Notes under the pieces: generated by a model
What the model was told of the DNA's origin: nothing
What the model saw: the letters and a program-made list of their open reading frames with translations, nothing else
The model's database searches: none
Shown: positions 1 to 13,900 of the stretch, one piece after another
Numbering within the stretch: the first letter of the stretch is position 1
Layout of the letters: the number at the start of each line of letters is the position of its first letter
Assembly: GCA_001179505.1 (NCBI GenBank)
Contig: CDMY01000033.1
Coordinates: 174,542 to 206,983 of the forward strand
Source of the DNA: Vitrella brassicaformis
Taxonomy: Eukaryota > Sar > Vitrellaceae
DNA length: 32,442 nt
Direction of reading: 5' to 3'
Translations under genes and position numbers: made by a program

Positions 1-16
1 GGGGGGGGGGGGGGGG
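1..16. repeat. Poly-G run at the left edge
   Basis: The window opens with sixteen consecutive G residues, followed by intron-like sequence leading to the first exon acceptor. It is a simple repeat, and its true length cannot be known because it touches the window edge. Confidence 0.9.
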
Positions 17-87
17 ACGGACACACGGATGGATGAAAGGCATGTACCCATATGTATGTGTTGTATGTGTGTTGTATGTGTTTGCAG

Positions 88-2141
88 GAGTCTGCGTGCG
101 GTGTGCGGTCGTCGCCGTCTGAGCGGTGACTTTGTGGATATGGACGACCCCACCATCGTACAGGAGGCTATCGAATTCATCTATGTATGTGCACACACAC
201 ACACACACACACACACAGAGGGAGGGAGGGAGGAAGGGAGAGCCCGACGGACCACCGACCATGTGTATGTGTGTGCAGGAGATGCGCGAGAAGCGTTCTG
301 AGCTCAATGGCAAGAATCGAGAGGCAAGCGGGCCACACACGACGCGACGTGTGAATTCCTCCTCCCTCCCTTCCTCTGTATGTGTGTGTGGTTTATCAGA
401 AGCACCAGCTGATGTTGAAGCAGAAGCGTCTGGGCAAGTGCCGCGACGGCAGCTGGGTCAACATGACACTGCTGCAGCAGTTCACACGTACAGTACCTAC
501 ACAGCACAATGCCACACCACACGTCCGTGCCATGCTATGATTGATGCACCCACCCACCCATCGTGTCCTGTGTGTGTGTGTGTGTATCAGTCCAGAAGTA
601 CCCCGAGAAGGACGTGGTGCGTGTGCTGCAGAAGACCAACAATGACCCGCAGGAAACCGAACGCATGCTACAGGGTCAGCAGCAGCACGCACACAATACG
701 GTGCCAGGGATCCATGTGATGTGTGCGTGCGTGTCTATCCATCCATCCATCCATCCAGAGGAGGCGCTGTCCAAGTCTATGCTAGAATCGGCCGTAGAAG
801 CTATGGTGGGAGCCTCACTCTCGCGTGTGCGTGTCATCCGATGGATCGCTGTCCACATGTGACTGACACAGGTGGGTATGGGTGTTGACGCCGAGCGGGC
901 CCGCGCGGCGCTGCAGCTGACGAGCAACAACTCGATCGACGAGGCCATGACCATCATCACCACACAAGACACCAACAGCCAGGACTCGGTGCCACCTGCT
1001 GCCGCTGCGGCCGCTGCCGCTGCTTCCGAGTCATCACCCTCCCCTGCTGGCCCACCCAGCCTTGACTTCAGCTGCCTACACAATCCACTGCCGTCTACCA
1101 ACTTGGAGGTGGGAGGGGAGGGGGAGGGACAGAGAGGACGGAATGGCATCCGTCAGTGTGTGGGGGGGCGTGTGTGCAGGAGTGGACGGGCAACGAGTTG
1201 TGTGTGGGGTTCGTGTGTGCGTGTGTGATGTGTTGTGTGGCGACCCGCCTGTTAGGCGGTGCCACCCTGGCCATGCTCAACACCCAGTGGAACCTCACAC
1301 CGCCCGACATACCGCCCGACGACGACGACGACGGCGAGGAAGTCGACTACCAGGCTGAGCAGCTGAACGAGCAGATTGAGGAGCAGTTCGCACACTCACT
1401 CCGCAGTAAGAGCAGAGACACACACATACGAGGGATACAGACGGGACGCGTGGAATGGCCTCCCTCTCCCCCTCGCTGTGATGTGATGTGATGTGATGTG
1501 TGTATTCCATTTATCCATGATGGCCATTCCATGCCATGCAGCTCAGAGCGACCCGTATGCGTATCTGGACATTGATTTGAGCGAGGAGCGGGCCTACCTA
1601 GACGTCTACCGCAACACATATCTCGAACACCAGCGCAAATTCGGTAGTTATCTAGGCAACACACACACAACCACCAGACGCGTCATGTCATGTCATGTGT
1701 GTCTGTCTTTTCTGATGTTTGCATGACATGGTCCCCATTCCTCCAGGCGACAGTGGGTGGAGTGGCATGGAGATCCTGCGCGTGGGCGCCCAGGCCCTCT
1801 CACACACATCCACGGCATCCTCATCCAGCGGCCCTTCATCGGCCACATCCGCCGCAGCCACCGTGCCCTTCCCCATGCAGACAGACGACGCACCCAGCCC
1901 AATGTCCATCGACCAGCAGCCGCAGCAACAGCAGCAGGAGGGTGGTGGTGGTGGCCAGGAGGGGCAAGACCAGCCTATGGACGACAGTGGCGGTGACAAT
2001 GACAATGCCAATGACAATGGCAGTGGCAACGCGGCGGAAGAGGGTGAGGGTGAGGGTGAGGATGGTGGCGCGCGGAAGCGGCACTGTGGCGAGGGCAAGG
2101 CCAAAGACAAGGAGCCAGAGGACGGGCATGGCAACAAGTGA
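88..2141 (+). CDS. UBA-domain protein, NUB1-like (5' end outside the window)
   Basis: Ten exons join without a frame break: 88-184, 279-323, 400-487, 591-674, 759-805, 872-1108, 1180-1201, 1256-1405, 1542-1643 and 1747-2141 (TGA). This gives about 422 residues, with the N-terminus missing at the left edge. Two helical UBA/CUE-type modules are visible: one around YPEKDVVRVLQKTNNDPQET (exon 4), and one in exon 6 starting GMGVDAERARAALQLTSNNS. UBA domains bind ubiquitin or ubiquitin-like proteins. An Asp-rich stretch, then an acidic conserved-looking segment (DPYAYLDIDLSEERAYLD), follows. The tail is low-complexity (Ala, Gln, Gly, Asp/Glu) and ends in a short basic patch. Several UBA modules with an acidic C-terminal segment suggest NUB1 (NEDD8 ultimate buster), an adaptor that feeds NEDD8 or ubiquitin conjugates to the proteasome. 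The diagnostic N-terminal ubiquitin-like domain is not in view, so NUB1 is inference; a generic UBA protein is the alternative. The short exon 1180-1201 is the least certain. Confidence 0.72.
192..217. repeat. (CA)n microsatellite in an intron
   Basis: An uninterrupted CA dinucleotide run lies just inside the intron that starts with GTATGT at 185. It is followed by GGGA-type repeats. It is intronic in the NUB1-like gene. Confidence 0.9.
324..399 (+). other. Probable GC-AG intron
   Basis: The exon ending at 323 (codons GAG ATG CGC ... CGA GAG) is followed by GCAAGC, not GT. The next exon starts after TTTATCAG at 400, and the frame is maintained. GC-AG is the commonest non-canonical U2 intron class, and GCAAG is its usual donor. 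No nearby GT donor keeps the frame open. Confidence 0.6.
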
Positions 2142-2876
2142 TATACAGCCAGACAGACAGACAGAGAGGTGCACTCACTGCACAGGCAGCTAACAGACGG
2201 CTGGCTGGCTGGCCCACTGGACTGTCCAATCCGATGCAATGCGGACGGACGTAGCATCCATCCATCCATCGATCCATCGATCCATCCACCATCCCATCCA
2301 CACGGCACAGAAAGGGAAGGACGTTACTTTTTGCAAGCAGCTTTGTCATTCCGACACACCCACAGACATGTGCGTGTGCGTGTGCGTGGTTGGTGCATGA
2401 CATCAAGGTATGTGCGTTCTGCTGCCAGGGTGGGTGTTGTGTTGTGTATCATATCATAGCTTGGGCGACGATAGAGAGTCACGAGACAAATCCATGCGCT
2501 GATATGTGAAGGGCATTCTTTGTTCGATGCGGTTCATCGACATGCACAGAGGCAATCCAAATGTCGTCATGTGTGTGTGTACTGCTTGTGCGTCTGCAGA
2601 CCTGACCGCTGCAGTGGCAGTTGACATACTACCACCGACCCTTGTCAAGGCAGACACACAACACAACAGCACCCCACACGAGAATCACCACTGGCGGGAC
2701 GGGATCAGCAAGCAGCACATGAGACCGCCACACCGACCATCCATCCATCGTGACATCCATCCATCGTGACAGCAAAAAGACCACTCACGTCTGTCTGTCT
2801 GTCTGTACACAAGGAGGCTGGGCAGGTAGGCTACAACCCATCACATACACACACACACACGACCCACCCTCATCTC
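2142..2876. other. Spacer between converging 3' ends, with simple repeats
   Basis: This is a 735-bp gene-free stretch between the stop codons of the NUB1-like gene (+) and the YJU2-like gene (-). It holds CAGA and CCAT runs (2150-2163, 2258-2290), a GTGCGT run (2370-2388), a doubled unit CCATCCATCGTGA (2741-2769), a TCTG run (2788-2805) and a CA run (2845-2860). No coding exon or RNA gene was recognised. Both 3' UTRs must lie here. Confidence 0.7.
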
Positions 2877-3836
2877 TCATCTCTTGGCAAGTTTGCTCAG
2901 CAATGGCGCCCTACTCGGCTTCTGTTTCGCCAGCAGCCCCTCGATGCGACTCCTCGGCCCGTCCGAGCGGAGGAAGCCGTTGCCGTTGCGCGCCTTCTTG
3001 GCTACCGCATCTGCCAATGCCGCTGCGGGCGCACTGCGCTTCTTGCCGCCCGCCCCGTTGCCGCTGCCGTCGAATATCGACTGTGTCTCGATGTTCTTGC
3101 GCCTGTGGTGTTGCCGCACGGTGGCACTGGCGCCCTTGAAGCGCACGGCAGACGCCTCGACGCGGTCCTCGTGGCTCTCGTCGAGCAGGGGCATGGCGAA
3201 GTTTTTGGGTTTGCTGTCCTCCTCCTTCTGCCGCTCGATCTCCTCCTTCTCGGACCGGAATGTCCGCCGCAGGGCCGAGTTGAGGGCGTAGTGGTCCTCG
3301 CGATCGTCCTGCAGGTCGATGAGGGCCTCGAGTGCCGACTTCTTGGCCTCGGCCTTGCTCTTGTCGTCGGCAGTCTTCTCGAGTCTCAGCATGGGGTCAG
3401 CCCTGATGGCGGCCTGCTCCTCCTGTGACGGCAGCTCGGGCAGGTCGGCGTCCTTGGCGTCCCAGGTCTCGACCTTCTTGTGCAGGCCCTCGAGGATGAC
3501 GTACTCGCACTGCTCGGGGTCGGTCTTGATGGCGAATGTGTTGTCGCAGTAGTAGCACGTCATGCGGAACTCCCAAATCTTGGTGGTGTAGTAGTTGCCG
3601 ATGCACTTCTTCTCGGCGTTGAACCGCACCCCCTTGGCGATGTAGGAGCCGCACTTGGTGCAGATGCACTTGAACGGCAGCTCGAACCGGATGATGAGGA
3701 TGCCCTCGTGCAGCCGCTTGGCGCGGTCGCCGAGGGCGCCGTGGGAGCCGCGGTACTTGTTGAGGGAGCCATGCTGAGGCCCGTAGGACGGACCGTAGTA
3801 GTAGTTGTCCGCACGAGCAGCCGCTAACGAGCTCAT
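2877..3836 (-). CDS. YJU2/CCDC130 (Cwf16) family splicing factor, intronless
   Basis: A single exon encodes 319 residues. Residues 22-130 carry the family hallmark: an N-terminal patch with LNKYRGSHGALGDRAKR and a zinc-ribbon-like cysteine arrangement (C59-x2-C62 and C94-x2-C97) around IAKGVRFNAEKK and GNYYTTKIWEFRM. This family (yeast Yju2, human YJU2 and CCDC130) enters the spliceosome with the NineTeen complex at the first catalytic step and acts in the nucleus. The YYYGP segment before the LNKYRGSHGALG element resembles the CCDC130/YJU2B branch more than YJU2 itself. The second half is charged, coiled-coil-like (EKEEIERQKEED), and ends in a Lys/Arg-rich tail likely to serve as a nuclear signal. 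Its length is typical of the family. Lack of introns is notable in such an intron-rich neighbourhood. The family is certain; the subfamily is less so. Confidence 0.93.
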   Translation of the reverse strand: MSSLAAARADNYYYGPSYGPQHGSLNKYRGSHGALGDRAKRLHEGILIIRFELPFKCICTKCGSYIAKGVRFNAEKKCIGNYYTTKIWEFRMTCYYCDNTFAIKTDPEQCEYVILEGLHKKVETWDAKDADLPELPSQEEQAAIRADPMLRLEKTADDKSKAEAKKSALEALIDLQDDREDHYALNSALRRTFRSEKEEIERQKEEDSKPKNFAMPLLDESHEDRVEASAVRFKGASATVRQHHRRKNIETQSIFDGSGNGAGGKKRSAPAAALADAVAKKARNGNGFLRSDGPRSRIEGLLAKQKPSRAPLLSKLAKR

Positions 3837-4177
3837 GATGCCAACACAAACCGACCAAACAACGTGTCACTGACCAACCAGCGAGAAACCTAACAAAGCC
3901 GCTCTTGCAGCAGAAACAAACACTGTCGCTCGTTTTCCTCACAGCAGCATTCCCTCTTTGTGCGAGCTGAGATTTCTCGTGAAACGTATGCCTACTGACG
4001 TGTTTCCATACTGCCTCAGGCGAAGGAATTTGACGTTCTTTCGCACTCCTGTCACAGTTCAGCACTTTCCCGTGTTGAAAACCGCTGTTATCGCTACATC
4101 CCGGCTTGTCGTGTGTTAGCACGTAGCTATCGGAGCTGTGAAGTCCCTTTGCATCGCTTGGAGGTACCGCTGACAGA
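3837..4177. promoter_or_regulatory. Divergent promoter region, YJU2-like / polyubiquitin
   Basis: This 341-bp spacer separates two start codons facing away from each other, so both promoters and 5' UTRs must lie here. Base composition is more balanced than in the flanking coding sequence, with T-rich stretches. I see no clear TATA box. GAA/TTC triplets occur near 4022-4046 but not in the regular alternating spacing of a heat-shock element. Confidence 0.6.
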
Positions 4178-6115
<1,938 letters not shown>

Positions 6116-6643
6116 GGTCCTTGTTTGACTCGAAGATAGGCAGCCAGCGGGGTAGCGGCTGGTTGATGGAGGGGGCGGGTTGGGGATGAGTGTATGGTGA
6201 CAATGGTGTGCAGGAGGGGTGGCATGGTGTCGTGGACTGACTGATTCCATGTGTTGCATGCGTGTGTCTGTATGTGGTGCCGACACACCTGTTTGCACAC
6301 AAGAGAAGTACAGTGCCTCGGCCGCAGTCTTGTCAGCCGCCGTTTGGATGTCCATCATGGCGGGCTGCACCACAGCTACAAAAGCGGGTGTGTTGCAGAC
6401 CGTCAAGGTGGGCTTCTCCATGGCGGCGTAAAGGGGGACGGACAGACGGATGTATCATGAATGGAAGATAGACCGACGGAGAGTGTATCTCGTTCGTACT
6501 CCGAGAATTTCGTGCCTTCACCCATGTGTGGAAACCCATGTGTCAAACCAATGTGAAAAATGTCCAAGCCAACGCCGCCATTCGGCGTGCTCACCAAACA
6601 AAACATTGCCAGCAGCATCGACTGTAGCAAAACACGAAACTCG
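6116..6643. other. Spacer after polyubiquitin; one ambiguous small open frame
   Basis: About 530 bp lie between the polyubiquitin stop and the stop of the large minus-strand gene. A short open segment at 6303-6431 reads on both strands. On the plus strand it is an alanine-rich hydrophobic peptide ending at TAA (6429-6431). On the minus strand it opens at an ATG (6421) in the strong context GCCGCCATGG and encodes about 40 residues before a possible donor. Neither reading matches a family I recognise. I see nothing else coding. Confidence 0.3.
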
Positions 6644-7929
6644 TCAGGTATCGGCCCTCTTCTGCACTCTTGCACACCTGTCTGTCTGGCGCTGGCCCCT
6701 GTTGTGGGCAAAAACGCCCACACAGGCCATCAACATCGCACCCATCGCCACGACATAGCGGGGCATTGACAAAATACACAAGACAGCAACCAACAGAATC
6801 GCGACAAAGACAGCAACAAACACCCCCCATCCACCACCCGACATCGGCGGTGTGGCGTCCCTGTCGGCGGCTGTGTGGGGCTGCATTGACTCCTGGGTAG
6901 ACAAAGAGGCGGTGAACGACACGTCCACATCCCGCTTCACCAGCTTGCCGGCACTCGTCCCCTCCCCCCTCCTCTCGCGATGATGCCGCCTGCCTGGCCG
7001 TGGGGGACGGCGCCCACTGCTGCGATCCGGTCGGCCCCCCCTCTCCCCTCCCCCCTGTAGGCCAGTCGACTCCTCGAGAGGGAACTGATAGTGCTGGCTG
7101 ATGTACTCCCACGCCTCCTTCCATGAGCCCACACAGCGTTCGGCACCGCCCTCATGCAGATTGGAGGTCGGCTCGGCCCCCCAGCCCACACCCACGGGGG
7201 TCACGCCGGCGTTGCGGGCCATCTGCATGTCCAGCCTAGCATCGCCGAGAAAGAGGGCGTTCTGCTGGTCCACGCCGAGCTCCGACAGGATCTCTGTGAC
7301 CATTTGTGGGTTTGGCTTGCCGAGACATTCTGTCGGTGTTCGGGAGGCCGCGAAGAGGGGCCGGAAGCCGGTTGAGTCGAGCTGCACGTTGAGGCCGCGG
7401 CGGGACTTGCCCGTGGCCACCGCCAGACGGACACCACGACGCCGGAGGGCATCAAGGAAGTTGCGGGACCCGTCGAACGGCTCAACCTGACGAAAAGAAT
7501 GAAGACAATGTTGCAATGGGGACCTCTGTATGTGTATGTGTGTGTGTAGATCGATGTACCTGTGTCTCGATTTCCCTCCAGTGTGTGCGGTATGCGGCCT
7601 TGATCTCTTCGTGCGTCTCTTGGTCATCGTCCGGACAGAGCACCAGGGGCACGTCATCGATCGACAGGCCAATCGTCTCGCGAATCTCCCTCTCCAGACG
7701 CCTCTCGTCCATCGGCGGATCAGGCTCATGGCCACAGTCACCAGAACCATCAGCCGCCTGCCGTCTCCTCTTGTTGTCGCGAGCGGTCTTCTTGCCCTCC
7801 TTGACGGCCCTTGCCCAGCACCGGATGATCGACGTCACCGAATCGACCACAGTGCCGTCCCTGGTGCAAGAAGCATTACAGTGGCCCATGCATACACCGC
7901 TGCGCACCTGCCCCGGTCACCCACTTACC
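6644..7929 (-). other. HAD phosphatase module (phosphoglycolate-phosphatase-like) and membrane hairpin
   Basis: This segment is listed separately in case it is expressed apart from the DENN part. The nucleophile motif D-W-D-G-T is split by the intron 7928-7861: the exon ending at 7929 supplies ...C-F-D-W, and the next begins D-G-T-V-V-D-S. A helical cap of about 100 residues follows, partly Arg/Lys-rich, then LAVATGKS (motif II), LGKPNPQM (motif III Lys) and LFLGDARLDMQMARNAG (motif IV). This order and spacing is that of class I HAD phosphatases of the Gph type. A linker of roughly 100 low-complexity residues leads to WGVFVAVFVAILLVAVLCIL and a second hydrophobic stretch, with a basic tail. 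All catalytic residues are present, so activity is expected. Glycolate phosphate is only one possible substrate. Confidence 0.85.
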
Positions 7930-10900
7930 AGTCGAAGCAGACGCATCGCAGGACGGGCTTGTCGGAGACCGCCTCCCTCACATCGTGGCCGACAGCCGCC
8001 TCGTCATGACAAACATCGTCTGGCGGGTCGTTCCCCTCCTCGCCGCTAGCCCTCTCGTCCCCAGCATCCTGCTGCCCTTGGTCATCACCCGGCGGATCGG
8101 CAGATGCCGTGGCGGCCACATCGCCACTCTCCGTCGCGCCCCTGGTAGGAGCAGGGGCGTGCTGGTACACAGGGGGCTCCTCAGTGAGATCATCAAAGGA
8201 ATTCCTTTGCACAGATTGGCCCTCGTCAGATGGCGACACGGGAGAGGCCATGGCGTCGGGGCATGAAGGGGAGCGCCGTGGGGTGGGGGGAAGAGACGGG
8301 GGGAGGGAGAACGACATGCTGGTACGGAGGCCGCCCAGTCTCGATACAACGATGTCCTCATGCCCGAGACGCAACCGATCGACCTCTTTAAGAGTCAGTT
8401 CCCGCACAGGCTTGTTGTCGGGGCCCTCGACCGCGATGGATTGCGCCTCTGTCGGCTCGGGGAGGGCGCTTGTCGAGACCGTCGCCTGCTCCGGCGCCGC
8501 GCTCGTGGCAGCATCCACAGTTGAAACGGGTGTGGGTGTGGGCGCTTCCGGCACAGCTGCCGGTGGCTGCTGTGACTCTCCCTCAATCACGTCGTCCGAT
8601 GCCAGTCTCCTTGTGTCGTCATAGGGGGTGGCTGTGGGCACATCAGCGACATCAGGGGCCAGGGTGATGGCCGCATAAGGGATGGCTGGGGGAGGTGTGG
8701 GTGTGGCGTGGTCAGAGGGCGACGCCTCGCTCAGGTCCAGCGACACGCATTTGTCGACCACACTCGCCGGCCGGCTGGCACTGTCCGCCTTGCCGGAGGC
8801 TGCGGTCTTGTCCTGTGGAGACATGACAGCGTCCTCTAGGATCGCCATGATATCTTCCGCTGCCTCGTCGAAGAACGCCTCGTCGTCCATCTCACTGCCC
8901 ACAACCACGTCGTGCCCTTGAGGCAGCAGCGGTGGTGGCGACACCAGCCGAGCGCCCTTGTCCCACTGGTCGTCTGCAACCACACGCGTGAACCTCTCGG
9001 TGCACGCCGTGCAGCCGCTGGGGACCATGTAAGATGGGATGGAGGAGAGGCCCTCAAACATGGACCCCTGGGGGGCCGACTGGTGGTTGAGCAGCTGGGA
9101 CTGCAGCTGCTCAACCGTCTTGGGAGGGGAGCGGGATGACGCCGACACGGGGACGGCAGACGCAGAGGAGAGGAAGGATATGGGAGACCCGAGGGCGTTG
9201 GTGGCGTCTGGGAGCATGGTCTCGTCGAGGGGGTGCTGCTGCAGGGTGAGCCGATTGAACCGCTTCCATGCACGTTGGGAGGTCAGCAGATGGGGGCCGG
9301 TGGGCACGGTGAGGGTGCCATGGTGCTCTTGGTCCTCATCGATGCTGGCCTGATGGGACTGCCACTGCCACTCCTTGTGCGCATCGATGGCGAAGGAAAG
9401 CTCCTGCCGCCTCCTGTGTGTCATGACGTAGCCGGTCGCCTCCATCTCGTTGTTCCTGGCGGACATCGGGGTGACCGACCGGGTGTTGACAGAGGGGGTG
9501 AAAGAGAACACCGACTCGACATGTTGATCATGTTGCTGCCGTGGTCTTGCCTTCTTCTGGCCGTCCCTGACAGGGCTGAGCACCGCAGGGGCAAAGCGGT
9601 CGAACGGCGATCGACCTATGTGTCTGGCATCCCTCAGCGGCCCCGCGTCCCACTCCACCCGCGGCACCTTGCCCTTCTCCCTCACCACTTTGCCGGTCTC
9701 GGGCACGTCTGCCGGTGTGAGCAGCAGCCCTTCCTTAGTCCGCCGCAGCGTGAAGGCCAGGCTGTCGATGGGCACCTGCATCACCGCCCTCGGCTTCCGA
9801 TGAGGACGCCGCGGACGCTGGCGCGCGCGTCGAGCAGGTGACGGGGGATTCTGGGCATGCGAGGGTGCGTCGTGACGCATTGAGGGTCCTGCCGTGTAGG
9901 CCGCCGTGTGGGTCTCCTGGTCCTCCCCTCCCCAGGGCGACAGCGACACCGGCGTCTCATCGCCTGGGACCAGAGGCACCTCGACGGGCTCGGCAGACAC
10001 CACATGCGGCCCTTTCTTCCGTGAGTGGCGCCGTTTGTCCACCAGCACAGTGCCGCTCTTGCGTCTCGTCGTGTCGGGGGGCTCCGCATGCGTCCTGGGC
10101 GTCGGCTCGAGGCGTCTCTCGGCCTGGGGTAGAGCCGCAACCTTCTCATCTTCTTCTCCAACTGACTGGTCGCTGGTTGCTCTTGACGGCAGAGACGGCG
10201 ACAGCGATGCCACGGTGTCGGCACGGGTGGCTCGCTGCCGCTCGGGCGGCCTCCTTGCCATCGATGGAGCTCGTGAAGAGCCGGTCCGCCTGCGAATGTG
10301 AAGAACCGGTGACGAGACTGACCGCCTGGCCGTCGCAAACCTGACGGTCGAGGGGGTCTTGCCGGTGGATGTGGCTGACGCAGGGGAGCCTGGTGAAGCT
10401 ATGGTTCGACGTGTCTTGGTGGTGCCAAGGGGGGCGCTGAGCCGAGATGCCGGTGCTGTCTTGTTAAAATCGCTCTGGTAGGACCCCCTCCCTGCTGCGA
10501 CGTAGGGCGTTGGTGGCAGGCTGATGGCGTCGATGCCGCTCCGCTGCTTCCTCCTCCTCGCTGCGCCCTTGGAAGTTGGCTTGCGACGGAACGAGCGACG
10601 AGATGTTGTGATTGTCTCCTTCAGATGCACGTCCACCCACTCGGGCACCATAGCTATCTTGGAATCGAGCCGCTCAATGCCCCCGTGACCCGCCAGACGA
10701 CCGAGCGACAGCCGGCCCATCCGACCCGTCAGCGACCTGCGCTTTGAGCGAGAAGGGGGGCGGGATTGCTGCCCCTGCTGTTGGTGCTGGTTGGCTGTGG
10801 ATGGCCGTCTGCCCCTTGCTGCAGGGTGAGACCGCGGTGAACCGGTGGGCTCGCGTGCCGGGGGCTTGGGGGCCGCCGATGAGAGCACAGGGGGCATTGT

Positions 10901-13900
10901 GGACGCCTGTCCCCTCTTCTTTCTGGTCACCACCGGGGGACTCGACAATGGCAGGGATATCCCCTTCTCGCTGGGCGGCGGTGACGGTGACGACACGTCG
11001 GGCGCCGAATGACGAAACGCGGCTGCCTTGGCCAGGGGCACCGCCTTCGCCGCAGGCTCCACATCTCTCTGCTGCGGCGTGGGGATCGTCACAGCTGCCG
11101 CATCCGTCACCTTGGCCGGTACAGCTTTTCTCGCCCGCATCAGGGGGCCGCCAGCGGTCTGCTCCACGATGCTGCCTCTGGCGATGGGGATGATGTCGAC
11201 GCGTCCCGATGGCTGCACGTCGATGCCGAGGATTGCGTGCTGCGAGTCGAGCCTCTTGCTGGGAGGTGATGTGCGCTGGTCCAGGAGCTGCAGGGTTTCG
11301 GATGGAGACGTAGGACCCGCTGCGGCAGCTTCGGGCTGCATGGCTTCACGTGCAGTCTCGATGTACTCGTCGCAGAGGTCCATCATCGACCTGTGGACAA
11401 CCGCACCTCCCTCCCTAAGACAGACACAGAGCCCACAAAAGGAACCATCCATCCATCCATCCACCGATGCGCATCGATCGTCGGTCTTTTCTTGCTTACT
11501 GTGTGTGTTGGTACTGGATGTTGAAGAACATGGCAAGGTTCCAATACACCTCTGGCGCCTTGAGGCGCAAGATCTGGGAGGACGGGCACCGCTGACCCCA
11601 CATACGGCTATCCATATCGGGAAACGAATACGAATAGCCAAAGCTGAGCCGCTCCCCGCCCGACTGAGAGGGCGACATCGACATCGATGCCGCCGCCGGC
11701 GACCCCCCCTCCGTCTGCGATGCAGCCATGGGCGCGACGGTCGAAAGGCTGACTCCCGTCATCTCGGCCAGGATGGTGAGGATGCCCATGAGAGTCAGGA
11801 AGGGCACCTCCCGGCCGGCGTCGCCCGCCTGTGTGGCCGAGGAGAGCACGAAGTAGGGGGGCTTGAGGGCAGGGTCCTGCCCACACTTGCCGCACGCCAC
11901 AGTGACGCTCTCTGCCTGCCAGCTGCGGAGCGACTGGATGCTGCGCCGGCCGGGCTGCGTGTCTTGCAGGTGGTGCCTGTCGGTGGAGTAGAGGCCCACG
12001 GCCGCCTTGAGGCGGATGGTGGGTGAGTCTGTGAGGGGGGCGGCGCAGGAGAGAGACGGGCAGGAGAAGCCGGGAACCCCCGTGCAGCGGCGATAAATCT
12101 AGAGAGAAAGAAGCGACCAAGGACAAAGCGTCATGCGTGCACGGTTGGCTCTCCGGTTGTCGTTTGCTCTCACCTCCCAGAAGGCGATCTTGAATCCACA
12201 TGTCGGGCACTGCGAGCCACACTCGACCACGTCACGCAGCGCCCCCCACAGCAACGCATCCTCCTCCCCCTCCATCCCCGCCAGCTGCCGCATCGCCCGC
12301 TCGAAGGGCGTGTCCAACATGATCCCATTCAGCAACATCGTCAGGGCGTCGGCGAACTGCCCCGCCATCATGTTGGTGGTGCTGCGGGGCGACCGCGCCG
12401 CGCGGGCCATGTTGCGGAAGACGGGCGATGTGCCCAGGTCGGGGGAGACAGACGGTGAGGGATGAAGGCTGGGAGAGGGAGGGGGGGAGGCCGAGGAGGA
12501 CGAGTGGCGGGAGGGCTGCTCGGGGCTCCCGAGCCGCAGCTGCAGCCATGGCCACCTGTCGCTCCCCCATGGCACCGGAAAGCGCGCGGGGTCCAGCTGC
12601 CGGACTGGGAATGGGCGGCCCTTCACAAGTAGGTCCATCAACACACTTGGGGGAAGCCCCGCCAGGTCTTCGACAGGTAAGTGTGTGGGTGGGGTGGCCG
12701 TGGTGTCGTCCATGGGCATGACGATTGTCGTCTCCACCATGTCCCTTTTGGCCATTTCCCTCTTGACCCACTCACGGAACCCCGATATGTTGCCGAACTC
12801 ATACACAGGCCCCTCAGCAGCAGGGGTGGCCACACTCGTCCCCCTGGTGGACGTCCTCGAGCGTGGCGCCGTGGTGGTCCCGTCGGCTGCCTCGAGCAGG
12901 TCGCCGCCTGTGTGTGACGATGGGCTCGGGACGGGTGTGGACGAGGGGGTGGCGCTGCGGACACGGCGAGTGCTCGGGGGTGCGTCTGCGGCTGAAGTGG
13001 CGTCCTTTCTGAGGGGACTGCTGCCGGTTGCTGGGGTGGGCTCGACCCTCGACACACAGCTGGAGCTGAGCAGGGAAATAGACAGACAAAAAGGCATGTT
13101 GATGCACCCAATCCATCCTTCGAGGTGTTTGGGTGTGATGTGGCTGGCCTACTTGAATCGACTGCAGAGGCTGCCGAAGAATGCCGCTGCCCTTGCGGCC
13201 TCGGGCGTGGGGTGATGGTGGCGGTGATGGCTCTCCGCCTCCCTCCTGCCTGGCGACGCATCACGGCTGCTGGGGCGACCATGGCTCCTGCACCACCATC
13301 ACACAACAAACGCATCAAAAGCAAAGCAAGTCTACGCATTGTTGCCACCGAGTAGAGCAACGGGCGACCTGACCTGATGAATATCTCCCATGCGTTGGTC
13401 TGCATCAGCCCTCGCACAAAGGGCTCGGCCGTCTCCAACCCACGACTGAAGAAACGCACCGACCGACACAAAGAGGTAGAGCCGATCCGACGCATCCATT
13501 ATCCCTTTTCCCTTGCTTCTTCTTTCCCCGCTCACCTCTTCAGCTCCGCGCAGAACTCCTCAACCAGAAAGACAGGCTCGTTCGAAGCCGCGTCGCCCTG
13601 CCCCTCATCCCTCTCGATCTTGAGCGGCGCCGGTCGCCTGGGGCCGCGTCTCTCGTCGCCCCGCCCTCGGTGCTCATCCTCTTCTCCGCCCTCCTCATGG
13701 GACACCTTGCGCGACGTGTCCTTGCTGACCGGCACAGATGGCTGCGGCGAATGCATCAAGGACACGCTGCTGCTCTGGGTGGGGGTGATGGTCGAGTAGG
13801 CCAGCGAGAGGGCGGGGGAGGGGAGGAGGGAGGTCCGCTGGGTGCCGGTCGGCTGCACCTGGGGCACGGGGACGTCAGGCAACGCCGTGGTGCCGTCCTG

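Noticed and set aside
2766-3428. Plus-strand open frame of 220 codons opposite the YJU2-like gene
   Set aside because: Antisense shadow; the minus strand carries a clearly conserved protein.
4020-4050. Heat-shock element upstream of polyubiquitin
   Set aside because: GAA and TTC triplets are present but not in the alternating five-base spacing required for a heat-shock element.
7925-11641. Reading the 1,238-codon open frame as a stand-alone gene from its first Met at 11641
   Set aside because: Its first ~80 codons overlap the DENN exon 12098-11500 and the intron in a different frame. The real exon begins at the acceptor ending at 11391.
11028-12026. Long plus-strand open frame (332 codons) opposite the DENN-HAD gene
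   Set aside because: It is a GC-rich shadow of the minus-strand exons. It has no domain, no splice context and runs across real exon and intron boundaries.
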